From contig NZ_AXWW01000005.1 of NCBI RefSeq assembly GCF_000482865.1, positions 1 to 64,000 on the forward strand: 64,000 nucleotides of DNA, given 5' to 3'. Position numbers and translations under genes: made by a program. Source of the stretch: Actinokineospora inagensis DSM 44258 (GTDB lineage Bacteria > Actinomycetota > Actinomycetes > Mycobacteriales > Pseudonocardiaceae). The notes below the pieces were generated by a model. That model was not told the origin of the DNA and did not search any database. It saw nothing but the letters and a program-made list of their open reading frames with translations. Shown piece after piece: positions 8,826 to 16,310 of the stretch (position 1 is the stretch's first letter; the number at the start of each line of letters is the position of its first letter).

Positions 8826-8839
8826 GTGACCGGCCTTTA

Positions 8840-9037
8840 CTAGTCAGGGGATTGGCGGGCGCGGGCTCGAGCGGTGAGCTGCTGGGCGACCAGGACAAGA
8901 TCCTCGGCGAGTTGGACCTCCTCTTCGACGGCGGGCGGGGGCTTCAGGTAAGCGTCGGCGTCGAGGGTGGTGAGGATGTAATGGGCGATGCCCTGGTTGG
9001 CGGCGGCGAGGTTGGCGAGGAGGAAGCCGTCGGTCAT
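8840..9037 (-). CDS. small hypothetical protein
   Basis: 65 residues, starting MTDGFLLANLAAANQGIAHY and ending LVAQQLTARARARQSPD. The ATG overlaps the stop of the upstream gene (ATGA at 9034-9037), which fixes the start and indicates translational coupling. It is probably helical, with no signal peptide, and belongs to no recognised family. Confidence 0.55.
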   Translation of the reverse strand: MTDGFLLANLAAANQGIAHYILTTLDADAYLKPPPAVEEEVQLAEDLVLVAQQLTARARARQSPD

Positions 9038-9276
9038 TGGCCGGTCAGCCAGCGGCAGCAGGCGGTGATGTTGGTGGTGGCGTCCTCGAAGTTGTCGATC
9101 TCGGGGCCGTGGCCGAGGGTGTTGGCTTCGAGGGCGGTCTTCAGCGCCTGGATGTGCTGGTGGAGCTCGTCGAGGTCCTTGGCGAGGTAGGGAACGCCCT
9201 GGGGGCGGTGTGAGTACTCGGCCATGAGGTAGTCGCGCACGGCTGAAAACAGCGCAACTAGACGGGTGCGGATCAT
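9034..9276 (-). CDS. small helical hypothetical protein
   Basis: 80 residues, starting MIRTRLVALFSAVRDYLMAE, followed by a helical stretch (LAKDLDELHQHIQALKTALEAN) and ending TACCRWLTGQ. It is the first gene of a minus-strand operon with 8840-9037 and probably 8628-8825. No domain was recognised. The divergent neighbour at 9456 shares the intergenic region, so joint regulation is possible. Confidence 0.55.
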   Translation of the reverse strand: MIRTRLVALFSAVRDYLMAEYSHRPQGVPYLAKDLDELHQHIQALKTALEANTLGHGPEIDNFEDATTNITACCRWLTGQ

Positions 9277-9364
9277 GGTTCCATCTCCGGTTCGACTGTG
9301 CAGCGAGGGCGATTCCTCGCCGTTGTTGCCTATGCATCAGCCTATGAGCAGCGGGCTTCGTCGA

Positions 9365-9379
9365 ACACGGGATACGTGT
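9365..9379. promoter_or_regulatory. candidate operator in a divergent promoter region
   Basis: An inverted repeat ACACG-N5-CGTGT lies between the divergent genes at 9276 and 9456. It has the same arm length and spacer as the ATGCG-N5-CGCAT sites of element 2, which is why it is listed. No binding protein is known. Confidence 0.3.
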
Positions 9380-9455
9380 CGGAGGCGTGTGGGAGGTCTG
9401 TCGGGTGAGCAATCCGCTAGACTGATTTCGGCTGTGCTGCTAGGAGGTGGTTCCA

Positions 9456-10910
9456 GTGAGGCGTCGGCGGATGGAGTTGGTGGCGGCGCGGCGGGCTGCG
9501 GGGTTCTCCCAGGAGTCGCTTGCCGAAGCGCTGGGCGTTGACCGGACCACGGTGATGACGTGGGAAGCCGGGACACACGCGCCGACGCTGCATGTCCGGC
9601 CGAGGCTGGCTTGGGTGCTGAAGCGGTCGACCGAGCAGCTTGAGGAGTTGCTGGGGGAGCGGTCGAGGGCCGTCGCGTTCGAACGGCCCGACCTGGACCC
9701 GGCGTTGGCGTGGCTGGACAGGCATGCGGGGTGGGCAAGCGGAACGGCTCGTCAGCGGGTGGGCGAAGGGCTGGCCCGGCCCGTACCCGCCGCCGCAGTA
9801 GGACGTCGACACCTGGCGGACGCCCTCGCCAACTACTACGGGGGCGCGAACCAATACGCGGCCCAATTCGGCAGCGCGGATGTCTTGACCAGCGTATTCA
9901 CCCGGGCCGACTGGCTTGACCTTGGCTGCGCACTCTCACCAACGGGTGACGCGTTGATGACGTCGGCCGGGGCATCGGCAAACACCGAGTTCGACGAGTA
10001 CGCCGCCGGAGTGGCAACCCGCAAGCTCATCGAAGCCGTCACAAAGGGCACCCGGCTCACGGACGCCCCGGTGTACCGGCTGGTCGACATCTCGCCGAGC
10101 ACCGTCGCCATCCGGGGTCGGTTCGAAGTCGCCTCCTTCCTCGACTACGCCCTGACCGTGGACCTGCTGGAACAGGAGCTGCTGGACGTACTGACCGGTC
10201 GCACAACCAACCTGCCCCTCCGAGACGCCCGGATGCCGACCCTCGAATCCGTCGTTGACCTGCCGAATCGCCTGTGTGGGGGTGGCGTGCTGGCCCTGTT
10301 CGCCGTGGCGCGTCCAGCCGATCCGTACCGGGGCGCAGCCGACTACGTGCTGCTCGTCCAGGAACGATCGAAGCAGGTAGTCAACGCTGCTGGCCGCCTG
10401 GCGGTCATCCCCAAGGGCTTCCACGGTCCGCTGAACGACGTCCGCGCCGACTGCCGCATCGGCGCCACGCTCCGCCGTGAACTGGAAGAGGAGCTATTCG
10501 GCCGCGCCGACGTCGACATCACCGGCGGCCCGGTCCGGGCGGCCGAACCGATGCACCGCACCCGCCTGTCCGAACCTATGCGGTGGCTGCTCGCCGAACC
10601 CGGCCGCCTGCGCATGGAGTGCACGGCATTCGGGCTCAACCTGGTCAGCGGCAATTACGAGTTCGCTTGTCTCATTGTCATCGAGGACGAAGAGTTCTGG
10701 GAGCGATTCGGGGGCCACATCGAGGCCAATTGGGAGTCCGCCGGACTCAGGCAGTACTCATCCCGTGACGGCGATTCGCTCGAAGAACTGATCGCCGATA
10801 ATTCATGGAGCAATGAAGGGTTGTTCGCGATGCTCCAAGGGGTCCGGCGCCTTGCCGAGATCGGTGGCAACCGGGTACGCCTGCCGCCTGTGGAGTGGCG
10901 GGTCGGCTAG
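9456..10910 (+). CDS. XRE regulator fused to a Nudix-like domain (copy 1)
   Basis: 484 residues. An N-terminal XRE helix-turn-helix (GFSQESLAEALGVDRTTVMT, then WEAGTHAP) is followed by a middle region and a C-terminal Nudix-like segment with LAVIPKGFHGPL and IGATLRRELEEELFGRADVD, where RELEEE resembles the metal-binding core of a Nudix box. GTG 9456 is preferred: GGAGGT lies seven bases upstream, whereas the GTG at 9447 is inside that sequence. It is clearly related to the minus-strand protein at 11257-12759, especially in the C-terminal third (NYEFA, LIVIEDE, EANWES, WSNEGLFA). It probably senses a nucleotide-like ligand and controls transcription. Enzyme activity is uncertain. Confidence 0.7.
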   Translation: MRRRRMELVAARRAAGFSQESLAEALGVDRTTVMTWEAGTHAPTLHVRPRLAWVLKRSTEQLEELLGERSRAVAFERPDLDPALAWLDRHAGWASGTARQRVGEGLARPVPAAAVGRRHLADALANYYGGANQYAAQFGSADVLTSVFTRADWLDLGCALSPTGDALMTSAGASANTEFDEYAAGVATRKLIEAVTKGTRLTDAPVYRLVDISPSTVAIRGRFEVASFLDYALTVDLLEQELLDVLTGRTTNLPLRDARMPTLESVVDLPNRLCGGGVLALFAVARPADPYRGAADYVLLVQERSKQVVNAAGRLAVIPKGFHGPLNDVRADCRIGATLRRELEEELFGRADVDITGGPVRAAEPMHRTRLSEPMRWLLAEPGRLRMECTAFGLNLVSGNYEFACLIVIEDEEFWERFGGHIEANWESAGLRQYSSRDGDSLEELIADNSWSNEGLFAMLQGVRRLAEIGGNRVRLPPVEWRVG

Positions 10911-11260
10911 CTCGCGGCGGACGGCCACCGGACGGTCATGACGATCGACGGGGCCATGGCTTCCCAGGAGTGATCGACTCCCGGACCCCACATGACGTAG
11001 TCGCCGGGTCGGGTCATGGTCTGGCTGCCGCCGGTCAGGTCGACGCGGAAGTGGCCTTCGACCAGGACAACCAGGGTGGTGCGCTGATCATCGGAGGTCC
11101 ACTCGGGTCGCTTGTCGCCTTCCGGGTGCGTGCCCCACTTGACCTCAACGTCGCGAGACAACCGGACGCCCTGGGACGGGTCGATGAAGTGGCCGACGAG
11201 CCAGCCGCGGGTGTCGGTGGTGTCGTCGGCGGCGTTGCCGCTGGACCAGGCGGTGGTCAC
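10907..11260 (-). CDS. cupin-domain protein
   Basis: 117 residues, starting MTTAWSSGNAADDTTDTRGW. It has a small single-cupin pattern: GWLVGHFIDP, VEVKWGTHPEGDKRPEW, TTLVVLVEGHFRVDL and RPGDYVMWGPGVDHSWEA. Candidate metal ligands are the histidine in GTHPEGD, the glutamate in VEGHF and the histidine in VDHSW. Its GTG overlaps the stop of the upstream XRE-Nudix gene (GTGA at 11257-11260), and its own stop overlaps that of the convergent XRE-Nudix gene (CTAG at 10907-10910). It may bind or modify the small molecule sensed by the flanking regulators, which is inference. Confidence 0.7.
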   Translation of the reverse strand: MTTAWSSGNAADDTTDTRGWLVGHFIDPSQGVRLSRDVEVKWGTHPEGDKRPEWTSDDQRTTLVVLVEGHFRVDLTGGSQTMTRPGDYVMWGPGVDHSWEAMAPSIVMTVRWPSAAS

Positions 11261-12759
11261 TCGGTGATCTCCCAGTGGATCGGTGGCATTCTCACCCGCT
11301 CGCCGCCGATTTCGGTGAGGCGTCGCAGGCCCTGCAGTACGGCGAAGAGTCCTTCGTTGCTCCACGCTACATCACCCAGGAGTTCGCCGATCATGTCCGG
11401 GTCCTGTGTGGAGTAGCGACGCAGGGTGGTCGATTCCCAGTTCGCTTCGACCATTCCGCCGAATTGTGGCCAAAAGTCTTCGTCTTCGATGACGATGAGG
11501 CTGGCGAACTCGTAGTTGCCGTTGACGAGGTTCAAGCCGAATCCCGTGCACTCCGTGCGCAGGCGGCCGGGTTCGGCGAGCAGCCAGCGCATCGGGTCGG
11601 ACAGGCGGCTGGGGTGCATGGGGTCGGCGCTGCGCTGATCGCCCAAGGTGGAGTCGACGTCAGCGCGGCCGAACAGTTCCTCTTCCATCTCGCGGCGCAG
11701 GGTCGCGCCGACCTGGGCATCGGCGCGGACGTCGGTCACGGGCTGGTGGAAGCCCTTGGGGATGACGGCCAAGCGGCGGGCGGCGTTGATGACGTGACCG
11801 GAGCGTTCCTGGATCAGCAGGAGGTAGTCCGGGCCACCGCGGAACGGGTCGGCCGGTCGGGCGATGGCGGTCAGGGCCAGGGCGCCGCCGGCGCACAGCC
11901 GACTACCGACGTCGAACACGGTCGAGACGTCCGGGAGGTAGCGGTCCCGCAGCGGCAGCGACGTCCGGCCTGCGGCGATGGCGTCGACCAACTCCGATTC
12001 GAGCAGGTCCATGCTCAGCACGTACTCAGCGAACGGGACGAGGCCAACGGTGCCGTCGATGTGCTGGGGACCGATGTCGATGCTGGTCAGCCGGTACAGC
12101 GGCGCGTTGATGATCCGTGTTCCGAGCGTCAGCGTCTCGGCCAGGCGATTCACCGCGGCGTCAGCGTCGAGGGCGATTCCGGTACCGGGTGTTGTGGTTG
12201 CGCGCAGACGGTCATGCCCAGGAAGCAGCGGGCAGGCGCTGTCCAGCCAGCCTGGCCTGGTAGCGATGCTGGTGGAGATTGTCAGGTCGGCAAACTGGGC
12301 TCGGTAGGTGGGTGCGCTGCGGTAGTAGCTGGTGAGTGCGTCGGCGATGTCCCGTTGAGTGACGCGGGACCGTTGGTGGCCACGATCGCGGAGTTGGTGC
12401 GCGTCGAGCTGGTTCGCGCGAGCCGAGACGCGCGCTCGTGCCGTTCCCGGGTGCCAGTCGACCCGATCATCAACCCATTCCAGGGCTGTGACGATGTGCG
12501 GGTCGAGAGTGAGGCGATCATCCTTGGCCGCGGTGGTCAGTTCGGCGAACCGTGCGCGGACGTCAGCCGGTGCCTGCGCTAGCGCCGTGTCCAAGAGTTG
12601 CTGCATCTCCGACTGCGGCTTGAGGCTCGGCTTCTGGTGCCAGGCCGCGACCGTGCGAGCCGAAATCCCCAGATGCGTCGCGAATGCTTCCTGGCTCAAC
12701 CGCAAGGAATCCTGCAGCGCGCACGCCGTTCGACCGGTCCACGCGCTGGCATTCGCCAT
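11257..12759 (-). CDS. XRE regulator fused to a Nudix-like domain (copy 2)
   Basis: 500 residues, starting MANASAWTGRTACALQDSLR. An N-terminal helix-turn-helix (LSQEAFATHLGISARTVAAW) is followed by a linker and a C-terminal Nudix-like domain (RRLAVIPKGFHQP, GATLRREMEEELFGRADVD). It shares nearly all C-terminal motifs with 9456-10910 (PMRWLLAEPGRLR, ECTGFGLNLVNGNYEF, EIGGERVRMPP), so the two are paralogues. It is translationally coupled to the cupin gene. Regulation or nucleotide-sugar/nucleotide sensing is plausible; no substrate can be assigned. Confidence 0.7.
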   Translation of the reverse strand: MANASAWTGRTACALQDSLRLSQEAFATHLGISARTVAAWHQKPSLKPQSEMQQLLDTALAQAPADVRARFAELTTAAKDDRLTLDPHIVTALEWVDDRVDWHPGTARARVSARANQLDAHQLRDRGHQRSRVTQRDIADALTSYYRSAPTYRAQFADLTISTSIATRPGWLDSACPLLPGHDRLRATTTPGTGIALDADAAVNRLAETLTLGTRIINAPLYRLTSIDIGPQHIDGTVGLVPFAEYVLSMDLLESELVDAIAAGRTSLPLRDRYLPDVSTVFDVGSRLCAGGALALTAIARPADPFRGGPDYLLLIQERSGHVINAARRLAVIPKGFHQPVTDVRADAQVGATLRREMEEELFGRADVDSTLGDQRSADPMHPSRLSDPMRWLLAEPGRLRTECTGFGLNLVNGNYEFASLIVIEDEDFWPQFGGMVEANWESTTLRRYSTQDPDMIGELLGDVAWSNEGLFAVLQGLRRLTEIGGERVRMPPIHWEITE

Positions 12760-12868
12760 GTGTGTTCCCCCGACTTGTGCGGTGTTCCTGCGGTATTCGT
12801 GCAGTGCTTGTGCATGGGGATGACCGCGGTTTCAGCCTTGAATCAGTGGTGTGGAAATCACCCGGATC

Positions 12869-13246
12869 TCACTCGTCGCTGGTGTTGCGGACGACGGTCG
12901 TCAAGTCGGTTCGCATGCCGTTGAGTACTTCGGACAGTTCGGCGATGCGCTGTTCCAGCGAGTCCAAACGCGACACCAGGCGGTCCTCGCGGTCGGCGGG
13001 TTCGTCCGCGCTCGGCGGTGTTCGCCCGTGCAGCACCGCGTCGAGGTGCTGGGGGTGCAGGCCGAGCGTGATCGACAGGGCTTCCAGGGTCCGGGCGCTG
13101 CGGCGGCGCTCCACCGTGTGGTGCTGGAGTTCGCGGACGGTGGCCTGGGACACCTGCGAGCGCTCCGCGAGCTCCCGCTGCCGCCACCCGAGCACGTTGA
13201 CGCGCTCGTTGATGGTCTTCGCGACCGCCGCCCAGTCTTCCGACAC
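12869..13246 (-). CDS. XRE-family regulator
   Basis: 125 residues, starting MSEDWAAVAKTINERVNVLG. It has a helix-turn-helix (RQRELAERSQVSQATVRELQ) and a C-terminal coiled-coil-like segment (LVSRLDSLEQRIAELSEVL) that may dimerise. It is related to the regulator at 18246-18653 in element 2 (shared WxAVAxTIxxR, RTLEAxS and LGxHPxHLDA). It is divergent from the excisionase-like/WhiB/Tra operon starting at 13406, with a strong inverted repeat between them. It is a good candidate for the repressor of element 1 transfer genes. Confidence 0.75.
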   Translation of the reverse strand: MSEDWAAVAKTINERVNVLGWRQRELAERSQVSQATVRELQHHTVERRRSARTLEALSITLGLHPQHLDAVLHGRTPPSADEPADREDRLVSRLDSLEQRIAELSEVLNGMRTDLTTVVRNTSDE

Positions 13247-13357
13247 GCATTCCTCCGCGCTCCGCCGTCAGCGCTGACATTAGCGCCTTAACGCCTTCTC
13301 GCGGCGACGCCCGCCCATTTCGCGCGGCGCGTCGGACTAACACGTCGGTTACGGAGC

Positions 13358-13385
13358 TGATTTCAGCGTAAATCTGCTGAAATCA
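13358..13385. promoter_or_regulatory. candidate operator upstream of the transfer operon
   Basis: A perfect 10-bp inverted repeat, TGATTTCAGC and GCTGAAATCA, is separated by eight AT-rich bases. It lies 21 bases before the first start codon of the transfer operon and about 110 bases from the divergent XRE gene. This is the expected place for a repressor site covering both promoters. Confidence 0.55.
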
Positions 13386-13405
13386 TTCAACCTTTGGGGT
13401 CAATC

Positions 13406-13579
13406 GTGGGCTTTTACTCCATTCGGAAGACGGCTCGGATATTCGGCGCACCGCAATGGCGAGTGCACCGGGCGATCCGGCTGGGAACATTGCGGTCGAC
13501 ACGGCGAGGCGGGTGGCTGGTGGTGCCCGCGTGCGAGGTCGCGCGGTGGTTGGACGCGGCGGGGGTGCGCCGTGGATGA
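13406..13579 (+). CDS. small excisionase-like DNA-binding protein
   Basis: 57 residues: MGFYSIRKTARIFGAPQWRV, then HRAIRLGTLRSTRRGGWLVV, then a short tail. This is the pattern of a MerR/excisionase-type helix-turn-helix: a helix around the TARIFG segment, an R-rich recognition region, and a W-V-V-P hairpin leading into EVARWL. I chose GTG 13406; TTG 13394 is also open. It heads the operon with the WhiB-like, membrane and Tra genes, and overlaps the next gene by 8 bases. It probably binds element DNA, perhaps as the Xis partner of the recombinase. Confidence 0.6.
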   Translation: MGFYSIRKTARIFGAPQWRVHRAIRLGTLRSTRRGGWLVVPACEVARWLDAAGVRRG

Positions 13580-13892
13580 CCTGTGGCTGATCGGCATCGC
13601 GTGGCGGCTGGACCGGCTGCGCTGGGTGCCGACATCGGTGTTGGACTCGGCGGTCCGGCGAGACGGAGCATGGAACACCGGTTCGCCGGACTGGTCGGGG
13701 ACAGATCGGGAGATCGCGGGCCGATTGTGCGCGGGCTGCCCGGTGCAGGACGAGTGCCTGGAACTGGAACTGCGGACGTCCGGCGAGTCGACTGTCGGTG
13801 TGTTCGGCGGGATGACAGATGAGGACCGCCGGGCACTGCACCTGCACTGGTTGCGCCGGGGCGAGCGGTATGAGCGAGGGCCGCAGGCATGA
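13572..13892 (+). CDS. WhiB-like protein lacking one cluster cysteine
   Basis: 106 residues from GTG 13572. The C53-x2-C56-x5-C62 group (LCAGCPVQDECLE) and the GVFGGMTDEDR turn match the WhiB family, whose members bind a 4Fe-4S cluster through four cysteines and act with sigma factors. The usual first cysteine, about 20-30 residues upstream, is absent: that region reads GAWNTGSPDWSGTD. The protein may bind a different cluster, use another ligand, or no longer bind iron. It is translationally overlapped on both sides, which places it firmly in the transfer operon of a mobile element. Confidence 0.7.
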   Translation: MDDLWLIGIAWRLDRLRWVPTSVLDSAVRRDGAWNTGSPDWSGTDREIAGRLCAGCPVQDECLELELRTSGESTVGVFGGMTDEDRRALHLHWLRRGERYERGPQA

Positions 13893-14209
13893 TCAACCTG
13901 ACGATTACCCAGGTCAGCGCTGGTGTGGGCGTCCTGCTGGTCCTGTTCGCGGTCTGGCGGTCCGGGGCGCGACGTGCCCAGGCGGCGGCAGAGGCGACCC
14001 GAAGTGGTGCTCGGTTGTTGTCACTGTTCGGGCGAGTGCTGTTCAACGCCGGCGTGATCGTGTCGGTCCAATGGGTGGTGATCACGCCCCCCGGAAGCCC
14101 GTGGTTGCTGCTCACCGTGCTCGGGGTGCCCGCGTTGTTCGCCGCGTATGCCCTGACCAAGGCGCTGACCGTCACCACCGTCGACACGTCTTCAAGGCGG
14201 CGCCGATGA
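13889..14209 (+). CDS. small membrane protein of the transfer operon
   Basis: 106 residues with an ATGA overlap at both ends (13889-13892 and 14206-14209). Hydrophobic segments are seen at about 10-24 (SAGVGVLLVLFAVW), 48-64 (VLFNAGVIVSVQWVVI) and 70-92 (WLLLTVLGVPALFAAYAL). It ends in a basic tail (SSRRRR). No family was recognised. Its tight coupling to the Tra gene suggests a role in the membrane stage of DNA transfer, such as anchoring or spreading. Confidence 0.65.
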   Translation: MINLTITQVSAGVGVLLVLFAVWRSGARRAQAAAEATRSGARLLSLFGRVLFNAGVIVSVQWVVITPPGSPWLLLTVLGVPALFAAYALTKALTVTTVDTSSRRRR

Positions 14210-16173
14210 ACACCAAGTTGTCGTGGTGGCAACGTTCACCCTGGATACCGGTGTGGTTGAAGTCCTGGCGCGATGCCCTGGCGCTGCTGATTCGTGCGCC
14301 GTGGCTGTTTGCCGGGGCGACAACTCGCGGCGCGGTCGCCGTGGTCCGGTGGTGGCGGGGTTGGGTGACGGTCCGGGACTACCGCGCGGCAGCCGAGGCA
14401 TCGGAGAAGCTGGCCGACAAGTTCGAGCCGATTCGGGCGTTGACCCTATTCCGCTGGAAGGTCACCGCCGCCGTGACTGTGGTCAGCGTGGTCCTGTTGG
14501 CGGTGTTGGACCTGCTCTACGGACTCCTGTGGGAGGTCATCGCCGGAGCGGCGGTCGGCTTGGCCATGCTCGGCCGACGCAAGGAAGGCAGCCCTGGACG
14601 CCGCGCGGTCCTGGCCGGACCGCGGGCGTTGACCTGGACAATGGACCCGCAAGTCCTGATCGACGCCTTCCGAGACGCCAAGCTCATCGGCAAGGACGAG
14701 ACGCTGCGACTGGTCGAACGCGCCCGGCGCGACGGCGCGGGCTGGTCGGTCACCGTTGACCTACCGGCAACCCGCAAGGCTGCCGACGTCATCCGCAACC
14801 GGGACGCGCTGGCGTCCGCGCTGGCTGTCGACGAGGTCCAGCTCAGCGTCGAACGGGTTCGCGGCAACGGCGGACACGCGGGCCGGGTCGCGATGTGGGT
14901 CGCCGACGCAGATCCCTACGCGACACCACCGGTCCGAACCCCGCTGGTCGACGCTGCCAAGTGGGACGCCTGGCAACCGGTCCCATTCGGACGCGACGCG
15001 CGAGACCGGCGCATCGATCTGCCTCTGGTGTGGACGTCCCTCCTGATCGGCGCGATTCCTCGACAGGGCAAGACCTTCGCCGCCCGGCTCGCCGCCGCCG
15101 GCCTGGTCCTCGATCCACACACCCGCCTGTACGTAGCCGACTTCAAGGCCGGAAAGGACTGGGACGCCTCGGCGCAGGTCGCCCACCGCTTCATGTCCGG
15201 CGACGACACCGAACATATCCTCACCCTGGTCGGCTGGCTCATCGAGTTGGTCAGCGAGGTGCAGGCCCGTTTCCGCCACATGCGCACTCTGGACGACACC
15301 ATCTGCCCGGAGTCGAAGGTGACACCAGCGATGTCGCGGGACATGCCGATCACCGCGTTGTTCGTCGATGAGGTCCAGGTCCCACTAGAGGACCGCACAC
15401 CGATCAAGATCGAGGACCGCCGTGCGACCGCAGGCGAGTACATCGGCGAGTTGCTGACGTGGCTGGCTAAGAAAGGCCCCGCCGCCGGGCTTGTACTGGT
15501 CTTGGCCACCCAACGCCCCGACTCCAAGACCATCCCCTCCGGCCTGCGCGCCGTACTCGGCTCCCGGTTCGCCCTGCGCGTCATGGACTGGCGCGACTCG
15601 AACATCGTCCTCGGCGAACAGATGAACACCCGCGGCTATGACAGCAGCCGCCTGCTCGCCGCCCACAAAGGCGTCGGCATCCTCCGCCCGGACGGCGAAA
15701 CCCACTCGGACGGCTTGGCCGTCACGGTCCGGACCTACTACATGCCCAACGAGGACTGGCGAACCATCTGCGTGCGCGGCCGAGAACTGCGCGAAGCCGC
15801 AGGCACCCTCACCGGCCACGCCGCCGGACCCGACACCACCCCAGCACTCGACCACGTCCCAGTCAGGGCCATCGAGGCCAGCACACCCCCGGACGATCTC
15901 CCAGAACCCCTGGACGCCGTCGTGCGCTACCTCGGCGACGACCTGGACACCCGCGAGTTCGTCCCCACCGCCGAACTCGTCGATGCCCTCGACGTCGAAC
16001 CCACCGCCTTCGCACGCCAGATGGCCACTCTCGGGTGCAAGCCACTGCGCAACCGCACCCCCACGGACGACGGCGAGACCCGCCGCGTCCGCGGCTACCT
16101 CACGGCAGACATCCGTACCGCCATCACCCAGGCATCATCCACCGATTTCAGCTCACCCGGGCACGACTCATGA
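14206..16173 (+). CDS. FtsK/SpoIIIE-type conjugal transfer translocase (intact)
   Basis: 655 residues. The N-terminal 130 contain hydrophobic segments around 25-50 and 85-125 (VTAAVTVVSVVLLAVLDLLY), so it is membrane-anchored. The motor domain has a Walker A motif GAIPRQGKT near residue 282, YVADFKAGKDW, Walker B ITALFVDEVQ near 385, and the sensor-like VLATQRPDS. The C-terminal part (EFVPTAELVDALDVEPTAFA) looks like a winged helix. Proteins of this type in actinomycete integrative elements and plasmids move double-stranded DNA between mycelial cells. It is the intact counterpart of the broken gene at 23847-25748. Start ATG 14206 overlaps the upstream stop. Confidence 0.85.
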   Translation: MNTKLSWWQRSPWIPVWLKSWRDALALLIRAPWLFAGATTRGAVAVVRWWRGWVTVRDYRAAAEASEKLADKFEPIRALTLFRWKVTAAVTVVSVVLLAVLDLLYGLLWEVIAGAAVGLAMLGRRKEGSPGRRAVLAGPRALTWTMDPQVLIDAFRDAKLIGKDETLRLVERARRDGAGWSVTVDLPATRKAADVIRNRDALASALAVDEVQLSVERVRGNGGHAGRVAMWVADADPYATPPVRTPLVDAAKWDAWQPVPFGRDARDRRIDLPLVWTSLLIGAIPRQGKTFAARLAAAGLVLDPHTRLYVADFKAGKDWDASAQVAHRFMSGDDTEHILTLVGWLIELVSEVQARFRHMRTLDDTICPESKVTPAMSRDMPITALFVDEVQVPLEDRTPIKIEDRRATAGEYIGELLTWLAKKGPAAGLVLVLATQRPDSKTIPSGLRAVLGSRFALRVMDWRDSNIVLGEQMNTRGYDSSRLLAAHKGVGILRPDGETHSDGLAVTVRTYYMPNEDWRTICVRGRELREAAGTLTGHAAGPDTTPALDHVPVRAIEASTPPDDLPEPLDAVVRYLGDDLDTREFVPTAELVDALDVEPTAFARQMATLGCKPLRNRTPTDDGETRRVRGYLTADIRTAITQASSTDFSSPGHDS

Positions 16174-16310
16174 GCAGCACCGACGAGGTCCAGGTACGCG
16201 TTCCTGTCGAGCTTCCTCCACTTAACCAGCGCGCATCCCGAGCACTCCTTGCCATACTGGTCGAACTGACCACCACCGAGCCTGCCGACGAGGTCGATCA
16301 TGACTTTTGA
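16170..16310 (+). CDS. small linker protein between Tra and recombinase (element 1)
   Basis: 46 residues, starting MSSTDEVQVRVPVELPPLNQ, then RASRALLAILVELTTTEP. The start overlaps the Tra stop (ATGA), and the stop overlaps the recombinase start by 11 bases. It is related to the protein at 25745-25972 in the same position of element 2, with the shared pattern PxLNxRAxxxLLAILVxxTT. Conservation and double overlap support a real gene. Its function is unknown. Confidence 0.65.
   Translation: MSSTDEVQVRVPVELPPLNQRASRALLAILVELTTTEPADEVDHDF

Noticed and set aside
13819-14205. 5' extension of the Tra frame
   Set aside because: The region is already covered by the WhiB-like and membrane genes with ATGA overlaps; ATG 14206 fits the overlap pattern.
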